A stretch of DNA of 39,080 nucleotides from NCBI GenBank assembly GCA_022781715.1, contig JALETB010000019.1, forward strand, positions 1 to 39,080, read 5' to 3'. This stretch comes from Clostridiales bacterium. Lineage in GTDB: Bacteria > Bacillota > Clostridia > Christensenellales > Borkfalkiaceae. Below the pieces are notes generated by a model. The model saw nothing but the letters and a program-made list of their open reading frames with translations. It had not been told where the DNA came from and ran no database searches. Shown one piece after another: positions 1 through 8,018 of the stretch. Both the position numbers and the translations under genes were made by a program. Within the stretch, counting starts at the first letter, position 1. Every line of letters begins with the position of its first letter.

Positions 1-373
1 TATGTTTGCCTTTGCAAAGCCCTATTTCGATTTTTATCAGAGCCTGTTTAAGGTAAATTTTCAGCGGAACAAGCGTGTAGCCCTTTTCGTTGACTTTTCC
101 GATAAGTTTCCTTATTTCACTCTTATGCAAAAGCAACCGCCTGTCGCGCCGACTGTCCTTAACGTTAAAAGCGCCGCCGCGGTCGTAAACCGCGACGTGC
201 ATACCTTTAATAAACACTTCGGCGTTATTCACCGAACAATAGGCGTCCTTTAAACTCACGTTTCCGGATTTTATCGATTTCACTTCTCCGCCGTCCAGCG
301 CGATGCCCGCCTCGAACGAATCCTCAATAAAATATTCGAATCTCGCCTCTCTGTTTTCGGATATTATTTTCAT
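1..373 (-). CDS. smpB: SsrA-binding protein SmpB (partial, 3' end outside window)
   Basis: Reverse-strand translation from ATG at 373: MKIISENREARFEYFIEDSFEAGIALDGGEVKSIKSGNVSLKDAYCSV..., typical of SmpB; adjacent to rnr. Missing from the ORF track because the stop lies outside the window. Confidence 0.93.
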   Translation of the reverse strand, partial: MKIISENREARFEYFIEDSFEAGIALDGGEVKSIKSGNVSLKDAYCSVNNAEVFIKGMHVAVYDRGGAFNVKDSRRDRRLLLHKSEIRKLIGKVNEKGYTLVPLKIYLKQALIKIEIGLCKGKH

Positions 374-382
374 AACACGTTC

Positions 383-411
383 ATTTTAACACAAATCGGC
401 TTCATTTGCAA
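383..411 (-). promoter_or_regulatory. Candidate sigma-A promoter for smpB
   Basis: Minus strand TTGCAA - 17 nt - TAAAAT, just upstream of the smpB ATG. Confidence 0.55.
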
Positions 412-434
412 GGAAAATCCCGTGTTTTATAATA

Positions 435-480
435 TTAATATTATAAACCCGCGGAAATTAATATTATAAATCCGCGAAAA
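435..480. repeat. Two tandem 23-nt AT-rich direct repeats
   Basis: ttaatattataaacccgcggaaa followed by ttaatattataaatccgcgaaaa (21/23 identical). Confidence 0.7.
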
Positions 481-516
481 TCGGGGGAGGAACAGGCGCA
501 GATTCCGGTTTATAGT

Positions 517-2622
517 TTACCGATACATTTTTTCGAGAATAATCAGTTCCACGCGTTTTTCGGCTTCGTCCACACCGGCAACGCCGACTTTCACCTTATC
601 CCCGAGAGAGAATTTACGTTTACCCGAAACGAGCGAGAACGTTTTTTCGTCGAAAGCGTAATTCCCGCGCGGCAGAAACTCTACGGGCGTAAACCCTTCG
701 ACGGTGTTTTCAAGTTGACTGTAAACTCCCTTCGCCGTCACTCCGCTTATCACGGCGTCGAATTCTTCGCCGACGAACGAACGCATATAATAAGCCTTGT
801 ATAAATCATCCACGGCTCTTTCCGCCTCGTCCGCGCGGCGTTCGTTTTCGGAAGAAATTCGCGACGCTTCCGCCACAAAGTCCGCGTATAAGTCGATTAA
901 CTCACCAAATCTGCCGTCAATAATCAATTTTAACACCCTGTGAACGATAAGGTCGGGGTATCTTCTTATAGGCGAAGTGAAATGGCAATAGCACTTGCTC
1001 GATAAGCCGAAATGCCCCTCGTTCTCAGGCGAATATTTTGCTTTTTGCATGCTTCTCAGCATCACTTTGTTGACTACCGGGAAAATCGGTTCGTCTTTAA
1101 GTTTTTCGAGAAGAGCCGCAAAATCGCGCGGGCGGACTTCGTCGGGTTTCCATTTTACCGTCAGCCCGATTGCCGAAACGAACTCCGCAAACGCTTTTGC
1201 TTTTTCCGCGAGCGGTTTTCCGTGGATCCTGTAAACGAACGGCGCTTCGAGATAAAAAGCGTATTCCGCAACGCATTCGTTTGCAACAACCATAAATTCT
1301 TCTATTATTTTATAAGCCTCGGCGGATTTTCTCGGTTCGACGACAATCTCGTCGCCTTTGAGATAAATATGCGATTCTTTCACGTCGAGGTCGATACTGC
1401 CGCGCTCATCTCTTTTTGCGGAGAGAATTTTCTGAAGTTCGCGCATTTCGAGAATCATAGGCGTAATCTGCGGATATTTTTCGAGATACTCTTTTTTGCC
1501 GTCGATTATTCCCTGCACTTCCGTGTAAGTCATCCTCTTTGCGGATTTTATCACCGACGGCTTGATTTCTTTATCCACGACGTTGCCGTCCGCGTCGATT
1601 TCCATAACGCAGGAAATCGTCAGCCTTTTCACGCCCTCGTTGAGCGAACATATGCCGTTTGAAAGTTTTTCCGGCAACATCGGAATAACTCTGTCCGGGA
1701 AATAAACGCTCGTGGAACGGTTCAACGCTTCTTTATCCGTTGCGCATCCCCTTTTCACGTATTCCGAAACATCGGCGATATGGACGCCGAGCATATAATT
1801 TCCGTTTTCGTTTTTCCGTACCTCAACCGCATCGTCGAAATCGCGCGAATCCTCGCCGTCAATGGTGACGATTAATCGGTCTGTATAATCCGCCCTGCCC
1901 TGCGTTTGCTCGTCCGTAACCTCGTCGCCGATTTTATCGGTTTCTTTTATAACGGCTGAGGGAAAAATCTCTTTATAGCCGTAACTTCTGATTATGGAAA
2001 GTTCCTCGGTTTTAAGGTCGAATCTCTTGCCTAAAATCTCCTTAACTTGCCCTTCCGGGTTGCCGTTTTCGGGAAATTTATAAATCTCGACAAACACTTT
2101 TTCACGCGGTTTCGCGCCGCCCGAACGCTTAAACGGCACATAGATATCCTTGAAATAATTCTTATCATCCGGGCGGACGAAGCCGAAATCGCGTTCTCTG
2201 TAATAAGTTCCGCAAAGCGAAGTTACGCCCCGCTCCAAAATCGCGACGACTTCGCCCTCGTCCGACGAGCCTCTGTCCGATACGACTTTTCTCGCCAGAA
2301 CCCTGTCTTTATGCAGCGCGCCGTGAAGGCTTTTGTTTGGAATGAACATATCGGGCGTTTTTCCGTCCGCAGCGGTGAAAAAGGCAAATCCGCGTTCGTT
2401 TCCGCGCAGAGTTCCTTCGATATACCCCGCCGACGACGGCGTGCAATATTTTCCGTCGATATAATAAACCACGCCGTGAAGCTGAAGTTCGGCGAGGATC
2501 CTGCCGAGCATGCTCTTTTCGGACTGAGAATTTATGCCGAGCGCGGCAAAAATCATTTTGCGCGTGTAACCGTCCCACTCGCCGACGACGAATTTTTCTT
2601 TTAACTGATCGTAAATACTCAT
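517..2622 (-). CDS. rnr: Ribonuclease R
   Basis: 701 aa; RNB catalytic signature (TIDGEDSRDFDDAV, HIADVSEYV, HFTSPIRRYPDL) and C-terminal S1 domain; smpB-rnr-secG synteny. Confidence 0.95.
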   Translation of the reverse strand: MSIYDQLKEKFVVGEWDGYTRKMIFAALGINSQSEKSMLGRILAELQLHGVVYYIDGKYCTPSSAGYIEGTLRGNERGFAFFTAADGKTPDMFIPNKSLHGALHKDRVLARKVVSDRGSSDEGEVVAILERGVTSLCGTYYRERDFGFVRPDDKNYFKDIYVPFKRSGGAKPREKVFVEIYKFPENGNPEGQVKEILGKRFDLKTEELSIIRSYGYKEIFPSAVIKETDKIGDEVTDEQTQGRADYTDRLIVTIDGEDSRDFDDAVEVRKNENGNYMLGVHIADVSEYVKRGCATDKEALNRSTSVYFPDRVIPMLPEKLSNGICSLNEGVKRLTISCVMEIDADGNVVDKEIKPSVIKSAKRMTYTEVQGIIDGKKEYLEKYPQITPMILEMRELQKILSAKRDERGSIDLDVKESHIYLKGDEIVVEPRKSAEAYKIIEEFMVVANECVAEYAFYLEAPFVYRIHGKPLAEKAKAFAEFVSAIGLTVKWKPDEVRPRDFAALLEKLKDEPIFPVVNKVMLRSMQKAKYSPENEGHFGLSSKCYCHFTSPIRRYPDLIVHRVLKLIIDGRFGELIDLYADFVAEASRISSENERRADEAERAVDDLYKAYYMRSFVGEEFDAVISGVTAKGVYSQLENTVEGFTPVEFLPRGNYAFDEKTFSLVSGKRKFSLGDKVKVGVAGVDEAEKRVELIILEKMYR

Positions 2623-2656
2623 AATTGTTTCCGGTTTTGTTTTTTTGCAAAAAAAT

Positions 2657-2679
2657 AAGGCGACCGATTAAGTCGCCTT
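2657..2679 (-). terminator. Intrinsic terminator downstream of secG
   Basis: AAGGCGAC-7 nt-GTCGCCTT stem; on the minus strand followed by ATTTTTTTG. Confidence 0.7.
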
Positions 2680-2693
2680 TGTTTTTCCGCTTA

Positions 2694-2981
2694 TTAAAGA
2701 TAGAATTGAGCAACGCAGAACGCTATCATGCAGATTGCCATAACGGCTATCGTGATGACCGTGAGCCTTTTAAGTTTGCTCTCCAAAGTTTTGCTCTTGT
2801 TCTTTTTATCGGCAAAAAAGGTTTCCTGCTGACCGTTGAGCGCGCTGATACCATCCGAATTGCTCGGTTGAAGCATTATTACGATAATAATGAAAATCGC
2901 GCAAAGAACGGCTAATATTATGCTGGGTACGCAAATGATCATTTTCAGCGTCCAATTATCCATAAGTAAGTTAGCAAGCAT
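2694..2981 (-). CDS. secG: Preprotein translocase subunit SecG
   Basis: 95 aa with two TM segments and an IVIMLQPSNSDGISALNGQQETFF motif; GGAG ribosome-binding site; upstream of rnr. Confidence 0.85.
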   Translation of the reverse strand: MLANLLMDNWTLKMIICVPSIILAVLCAIFIIIVIMLQPSNSDGISALNGQQETFFADKKNKSKTLESKLKRLTVITIAVMAICMIAFCVAQFYL

Positions 2982-3114
2982 TATTTATTTCTCCGTTTAT
3001 TTATATTCGATTACTTTAAGTATATCATATCGAACATATTTTAGCAAGCGTTTTCGGCACTATTAATCAAAATTTTGTCGGTTTTCCTTTTAATCAAACA
3101 AAATTTAAACCCAA

Positions 3115-3540
3115 TCAGATCTTAACAGGGTTCAAATTTTGCTCGGATAGCCGCGGGCGATCGCATTTGTCGCAAACGCCGTAATATGCAACCGATTTAC
3201 TCTCCACCTTAAACCCGCGGCGAACCAATTCGTCCTTTTCTGCGTCGTTATCGGTCTGAGGCAAGGGCGGCAAATCGGTTATCGCCCTGCAAATGTTGCA
3301 AACGAAATGGTCGTGCTTCTGATGATTCGTGTCGAACCGGGCGGGTTCGCCGCGAAAACACACCTTCATAAAAACCCCGTTATCCGCAAGAAAATTGAGA
3401 TTACGGAAAACGGTAGCCCTGCCTATGCCTTTTTCGCGCTTTTTAACTTCGGCGTAGACCTCTTCCGCACTCGGATGATATAAACTTTTCGCGATTTCCG
3501 CAACCATCGCCCTTTGCGACGTATTCCTTCTTGATTTCAT
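3115..3540 (-). CDS. Fur family transcriptional regulator (PerR-like)
   Basis: 141 aa; winged helix, H-x-H-x-C-x2-C (HKHDHFVCNIC) and C-terminal CDKC zinc ligands. Confidence 0.88.
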   Translation of the reverse strand: MKSRRNTSQRAMVAEIAKSLYHPSAEEVYAEVKKREKGIGRATVFRNLNFLADNGVFMKVCFRGEPARFDTNHQKHDHFVCNICRAITDLPPLPQTDNDAEKDELVRRGFKVESKSVAYYGVCDKCDRPRLSEQNLNPVKI

Positions 3541-3561
3541 TTAACGATACTCCGTATCATT

Positions 3562-3590
3562 ATAATATCACATATCGGAAATGTTGTCAA
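3562..3590 (-). promoter_or_regulatory. Candidate sigma-A promoter of the Fur/PerR-like gene
   Basis: Minus strand TTGACA - 17 nt - TATTAT. Confidence 0.65.
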
Positions 3591-3629
3591 GTTAAACGCA
3601 TCGATAATTCGCGCCGCTCGCCGAACGAC

Positions 3630-3944
3630 TCAAATATACAATTTCTGACCGACGTAAACGAAGTCTGTTTTGTTGTTTTTAAGAATTTCGAGTTCGCGCT
3701 TTTTATCGCCGCCGGAAATACTTTCTATCGTGTCGAAAGGTTTGACGATATACGCTTTTCCCTCGGGTTTTTCAATGACGAGCATTTCGCCGGGGCGTGG
3801 CTGCTCCGACAACAGATTGTCTGAAACGATTATTATTTTTGTCGTGCCGAATTTTTCCGCGATCGAATCGAGATTGTCGCCGCGCTCCGTTTTATAAACG
3901 AAAATCCTTTTGAACCGTCCGATATTATCAAATTTTTTATTCAT
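3630..3944 (-). CDS. Small LysM-domain protein
   Basis: 104 aa; two LysM-like segments (FVYKTERGDNLDSIAEKFGTT...; YIVKPFDTIESISGG...NKTDFVYVGQKLYI). Confidence 0.7.
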   Translation of the reverse strand: MNKKFDNIGRFKRIFVYKTERGDNLDSIAEKFGTTKIIIVSDNLLSEQPRPGEMLVIEKPEGKAYIVKPFDTIESISGGDKKRELEILKNNKTDFVYVGQKLYI

Positions 3945-4015
3945 AGTTCAATTATATTTTTAATAAACATTTTATAGAACACTTTAAAAATTACTGTCAA
4001 AATCAAAACATCGGG

Positions 4016-5566
4016 GTGAGTATTATTAAAAAAGTTTTCAAAACGGTCGTAATAGTTACCGTTCTTTCAAGTTTCGAACGTTTTCTCGGATTTATTTACA
4101 GAGTGTTTTTATCGCGCGAATTAGGTTCCGAGGGGCTGGGATTATATCAGATCGCGCTTTCCGTTCTCGGATTGTTCATGACTATAACCTCGTCGGGAAT
4201 CCCGATAACGGTTTCGAGAACGATGATCAAAAACCGCGAAGAAGGGAAAAGCCGAAACAACGGAATGGTCGTTTCTTCCGGCATATTTTTAACGCTTATC
4301 GTCTCCGTTCCGGTAACTCTTCTCGTCCTGGCGCGGCTGCCCGTGACCGATTTTCTCTTTTCCGACAAAAGATGCTCGGAACTTTTAACGATTGTTATCC
4401 CCGGGCTTATCATAACGTCCGTTTACGCCGTGATCCGCGGGACGTTCTGGGGCAACGAAAGGTTTCTGACTTACAGCCTTATCGAACTGTTCGAAGAAAT
4501 GGTGATGGTTGCGGCGGGAGTGGTTCTCGTGAAATTTTCGACGGATTTTATGAGCGGCGCGAAACGGGCGATGTATGCGGTTTTAATTTCTTACGTCTTT
4601 TCGTTTTCAGTCTCGCTCATAGCCTATTTCGCAAAGGGCGGACGACTCTCTTTACCGAAATCGGAATTAAAACCACTGTTCGTTTCGTCCGCACCGATAA
4701 CGTTCATGCGGACGGCGACTTCGCTCATTAACACACTTATAGCCGTACTTCTGCCCGCAAGGCTCATCCGCTATGGCATGAGCGAAGCGAGCGCGGTTTC
4801 GGAATTCGGCAAGGTTTTCGGAATGGCTTTTCCGCTCATTTTTATGCCGTCCACATTCATCGGGTCGCTCGCGCTCGTCCTCGTCCCCGAACTCTCGTCC
4901 AACTATTACTCGAAAAATTATCTCACGCTTAAAAACAATGTGGAAAAAGCCGTTAAATTTTCTGTTTTCACGGCGTGCCTTATCATTCCCGTCTTCCTTT
5001 TTGCGGGCGAAGCGATAGGCTCGATAATTTATGCCGACCGCGCCGCGGGGATTTACGTAAAAAAAGGGGCGATAACGATGTTGCCGATGAGCGTCACCAT
5101 TATCACCACGAGCATATTAAATTCGTTGAACAAGGAGAAACAATCGCTCGTTTATTACCTTTCCGGCGCTAGCGCGCTCGTTTTGTCGATAGTCTTTCTG
5201 CCGAAATATCTCGGCGTGGATTCGCTTATCCTCGGAATGATTTTAAGTTATTCCGTCACCGCCGTTTTAAATCTCCGCGCGGTTTATAAGGTATGTCCCA
5301 AAAGCCCCGATACCGCCTCATACATCGTCCGCGCGGCGGCGTTCGTCATCCCGAGTTTTCTTGCGGGGTATTTCACGAACAACCTGCTTCTGCCGGGCGT
5401 TGGCGAATTTTTCGCGGCGGCGATTTCTTCCGTGATTTCGCTCGGCGTTTCGCTTATTCTTTTCTACGTTTTCGGGATGCTCGATTTCGACGGAAAGAAT
5501 CAGCCTTCCGCGCGGCGCGAAAGGACGCGTTTCAGCGCGGGGAAAAAGGCGAAAAGGAGCGCGTAA
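4016..5566 (+). CDS. Oligosaccharide flippase / SpoVB-like MATE-family membrane protein
   Basis: 516 aa multi-TM; N-terminus ERFLGFIYRVFLSRELGSEGLGLYQIALSV is typical of the SpoVB/Wzx-like family; GTG start. Confidence 0.85.
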   Translation: MSIIKKVFKTVVIVTVLSSFERFLGFIYRVFLSRELGSEGLGLYQIALSVLGLFMTITSSGIPITVSRTMIKNREEGKSRNNGMVVSSGIFLTLIVSVPVTLLVLARLPVTDFLFSDKRCSELLTIVIPGLIITSVYAVIRGTFWGNERFLTYSLIELFEEMVMVAAGVVLVKFSTDFMSGAKRAMYAVLISYVFSFSVSLIAYFAKGGRLSLPKSELKPLFVSSAPITFMRTATSLINTLIAVLLPARLIRYGMSEASAVSEFGKVFGMAFPLIFMPSTFIGSLALVLVPELSSNYYSKNYLTLKNNVEKAVKFSVFTACLIIPVFLFAGEAIGSIIYADRAAGIYVKKGAITMLPMSVTIITTSILNSLNKEKQSLVYYLSGASALVLSIVFLPKYLGVDSLILGMILSYSVTAVLNLRAVYKVCPKSPDTASYIVRAAAFVIPSFLAGYFTNNLLLPGVGEFFAAAISSVISLGVSLILFYVFGMLDFDGKNQPSARRERTRFSAGKKAKRSA

Positions 5567-6156
5567 TTGGCAACGCTGTTCCAGATTTGCCCTAAAAAGA
5601 ATAATCTGTATAACACGTAAACGAAAAACGCGCAGTTCCCGCCGAAGTTTTTTTCGGCGAAAGCGACGAAATTTTTGCCGAAGCCGAGATGATAATTATA
5701 TATGTAAAAACCCGTGGAATTCACTGCTATCGTGCAGACGACGAACGAAACCGCAGCGAAAACGGCAAGCCTCGCGAACATTTTTCCGTATGTAATTTCT
5801 TCTTTCACATTAAAAACCCCGCCGAGGATAATCCCGGCGAGAAAAGCGAACAATCCTGTGGATATGCCAACCCAAGGCATATAAATCAGCCCCCATGAAT
5901 TGGAAACATAGCCGATAAAATCGCCGAATACGCAAGTTATGAAGCCTGCAATCGGACCTAAGATTACGCCGATTATCGTCGAAACGAAAATGGTGAGAGA
6001 AAACTGAAGATCGAAAATTTTAACCTCGAGGAACAAATTCGTCATCACCGAAAGAGCGGCGAAAACGGCTATCGAGGCAATTTTTTTTGCCCGCGAAGAG
6101 TTGCGGAAAATTTCCGAAAAGAGCAAATTGCCGAAGTTGAACGACTTTTTTTGCAT
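5500..6156 (-). CDS. folT: ECF transporter S component, folate-type (FolT-like)
   Basis: 218 aa; AVFAALSVMTNLF...LGPIAGFITCVFGDFIGYV typical of ECF S components; upstream THF riboswitch motif supports folate specificity. Confidence 0.82.
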   Translation of the reverse strand: MQKKSFNFGNLLFSEIFRNSSRAKKIASIAVFAALSVMTNLFLEVKIFDLQFSLTIFVSTIIGVILGPIAGFITCVFGDFIGYVSNSWGLIYMPWVGISTGLFAFLAGIILGGVFNVKEEITYGKMFARLAVFAAVSFVVCTIAVNSTGFYIYNYHLGFGKNFVAFAEKNFGGNCAFFVYVLYRLFFLGQIWNSVANYALLFAFFPALKRVLSRRAEG

Positions 6157-6161
6157 AAAAA

Positions 6162-6186
6162 AACTCCTTTTTTAAAGTGGAGTTCC
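6162..6186 (-). promoter_or_regulatory. RBS-sequestering hairpin at the folT start
   Basis: Minus strand GGAACTCC-ACTTTAAAAAA-GGAGTTTTTTTATG: AACTCC/GGAGTT stem contains the Shine-Dalgarno and ends in a U-run before the ATG. Confidence 0.6.
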
Positions 6187-6282
6187 AAGAAAAACGGGCG
6201 CGCCGCATAAACATAACGGACAAGAATAAAACTCGCCGTCAGGCTTGCCCGAAAAACGGACTTGCGGCAAACAACCGTGATT

Positions 6283-6390
6283 TTGCATTGGATGCGTCGG
6301 AAAATCGCAAGGCTTTTTAAAAGTCGCCTTTTCGCGCATATTCAACATCCCGTTATATGCTACTTGACGCTTTCCGTACTACTCTGCTTT
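6283..6390 (-). ncRNA. Tetrahydrofolate (THF/folT) riboswitch aptamer
   Basis: Minus-strand RNA AAAGCAGAGUAGUACGGAAAGCGUCAAGUAGCAUAUAACGGGAUGUUGAAUAUGCGCGAAAAGGC...GCCUUGCGAUUUUCCGACGCAUCCAAUGC: conserved GAGUAG, GCGUNAAGU, GGGAUGUUG and GCAUCC in order; stems CGGAAA/UUUCCG, GCAUAU/AUAUGC, AAGGC/GCCUU. Confidence 0.83.
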
Positions 6391-6501
6391 TTAATTTGCT
6401 GTTATTCTACCACTATCTGCCGGCGATGTCAATCGTTTTGCGATAAGTTTTCCGATAAGTCGTTCGATATGTTTTTCGGCAGTGATTCCGGGTAAAAATT
6501 T

Positions 6502-7404
6502 TCAGGAAAAGGACAGAACGTCCGTCACAGACAGACCAGGTTGCAACGCGAGATTGACGGAAGCCGAAATTACCGACGCGCATTCTTTTAAAACCGCGTC
6601 CACATCGCGATAAGTGACGAACATATCTTCTTCCGGCGAAACAGGGTCGAAACCGCCCTCTCCGCCCGAAGCGTCGCGGATGAGCCGTCTTGCGGAAATT
6701 ACGAACGGAACGCCGACCGCAACGACGGGAACGCCGAGCGTTTCCTCGCTTATCTCCTTGCCGGGCGTTTTGCCCGCCGATTTGCCCGCTCCGCTGCCCG
6801 CTTTTATTCCGCGGGTGGTTATCTGATAACTTCTGCCTATTCTGTCCGCGCGGAAAGCGCAAAGTGAATCCACGCAGATAACGAGATCGGGCTTGACTTC
6901 GTTCACAAGCCCCCGCGCAACCTCGGTGCTTTCGATGCCTGTTACGCCGCAGACGTTTGCATGAAACGCGCAGACCTCTTTTATTTTATCGACGTCGTTT
7001 TTAATCGGGTCGCCGGGGCGTCTCGTCGTGATGATTCCGTCGCAAACGTTTTTTCCGAGCGCGTCGGACGTCATATAGCCGTTGCCAAGCCCCAGAACAA
7101 GCGTGGTGATATCGGAATCGAGACCGAGAAATTCAACGGTTTCCCTTATCGCCTTTGCAAGGCAACGCTGAAAATAGATTTTTTCGTCGTCGCTTTCCGC
7201 ATACACGCCCCGCCGCGTCAGCGTGACGTATCTGCCTCTTTTAAGTCCCGTCTTTTCTTCTTCCTCCTGACTTTTAATGGCTATCACTTCTCTTTTTACG
7301 CCGTACTTCCCGCTGACGATATCGGATTCGATTTTCGAGCCGAGCCCTTCGGCTTCCGCCATATCGATTGCAAGATCGCACCTTATCGTTTTTTTATCAG
7401 TCAC
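6502..7404 (-). CDS. gpr: GPR endopeptidase (germination protease)
   Basis: 300 aa; N-terminal RCDLAIDMAE, VLGLGNGYMTSDALG, and GVPVVAVGVPFVI motifs; divergent from rpsT as in many spore-formers. Confidence 0.93.
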   Translation of the reverse strand: MTDKKTIRCDLAIDMAEAEGLGSKIESDIVSGKYGVKREVIAIKSQEEEEKTGLKRGRYVTLTRRGVYAESDDEKIYFQRCLAKAIRETVEFLGLDSDITTLVLGLGNGYMTSDALGKNVCDGIITTRRPGDPIKNDVDKIKEVCAFHANVCGVTGIESTEVARGLVNEVKPDLVICVDSLCAFRADRIGRSYQITTRGIKAGSGAGKSAGKTPGKEISEETLGVPVVAVGVPFVISARRLIRDASGGEGGFDPVSPEEDMFVTYRDVDAVLKECASVISASVNLALQPGLSVTDVLSFS

Positions 7405-7464
7405 CGCACACCTCGACTTTTTGAAAAATATATAATATTATTTACAAAAAACCGTTAAATATTC

Positions 7465-7493
7465 TTGTCAAACTGTTTTTTTTGTGATAAAAT
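7465..7493 (+). promoter_or_regulatory. Candidate sigma-A promoter for rpsT
   Basis: TTGTCA - 17 nt - TAAAAT upstream of rpsT. Confidence 0.6.
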
Positions 7494-7535
7494 AGGAGTA
7501 CTGTAAAAAACGAACTCATCAAAGGAGAAAATAAA

Positions 7536-7802
7536 GTGCCTAACATTAAATCCGCTAAAAAGCGTGTTCTTGTAAACGCGAAGAAGAATGCCGTTAATAA
7601 GGATAACAAATCCGAAGTTAAAACCGCTATTAAGAAGCTCAACGCTCTTATCGAAGCCGGCAACTACGACGAAGCGATCAAACTTTACCCCGAAACCGCT
7701 TCGATCATCGATTCTTCCGTTTCCAAAGGCGTATATCATAGAAATACCGCCGCTAACAAGAAATCGGGACTTATCAAGAGAATCAACGCTCTTAAAGCGT
7801 AA
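7536..7802 (+). CDS. rpsT: 30S ribosomal protein S20
   Basis: 88 aa MPNIKSAKKRVLVNAKKNAVNK...; GTG start with AAAGGAG RBS. Confidence 0.95.
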   Translation: MPNIKSAKKRVLVNAKKNAVNKDNKSEVKTAIKKLNALIEAGNYDEAIKLYPETASIIDSSVSKGVYHRNTAANKKSGLIKRINALKA

Positions 7803-7849
7803 TTTCCTTAATTCGAAACCCGAATCGGAATCCTATAAAACGAAATTAT

Positions 7850-7882
7850 CCGCGTAAGACGTAATTTACGCGGAGATTTTTT
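7850..7882 (+). terminator. Intrinsic terminator of rpsT
   Basis: CCGCGTAA...TTACGCGG stem followed by AGATTTTTTG. Confidence 0.75.
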
Positions 7883-7906
7883 GTACTTAGTCTCAGACAA
7901 CTATGA

Positions 7907-7977
7907 AAACCCCGCCGAGAAAAGCCTTATGCACTAAAAACCTTTGCGTGCATAAAACTTTCCCCGCCGGGGTTTTT
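7907..7977. terminator. Nested bidirectional terminator-like structure
   Basis: Outer AAAACCCC(G)...(C)GGGGTTTT arms enclosing a perfect TTATGCAC...GTGCATAA stem; U-runs on both strands, between convergent rpsT and the ABC transporter. Confidence 0.6.
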
Positions 7978-8018
7978 ATTAATTTTCAAACACTGTTCTG
8001 GCGAAAAAATATCGGACA

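Noticed and set aside
6413-6862. 149-aa ORF overlapping the gpr 3' end, with TYRTTYRKTYRKT repeats
   Set aside because: Out-of-frame reading of gpr and its downstream intergenic region; Arg-rich, no supporting RBS.
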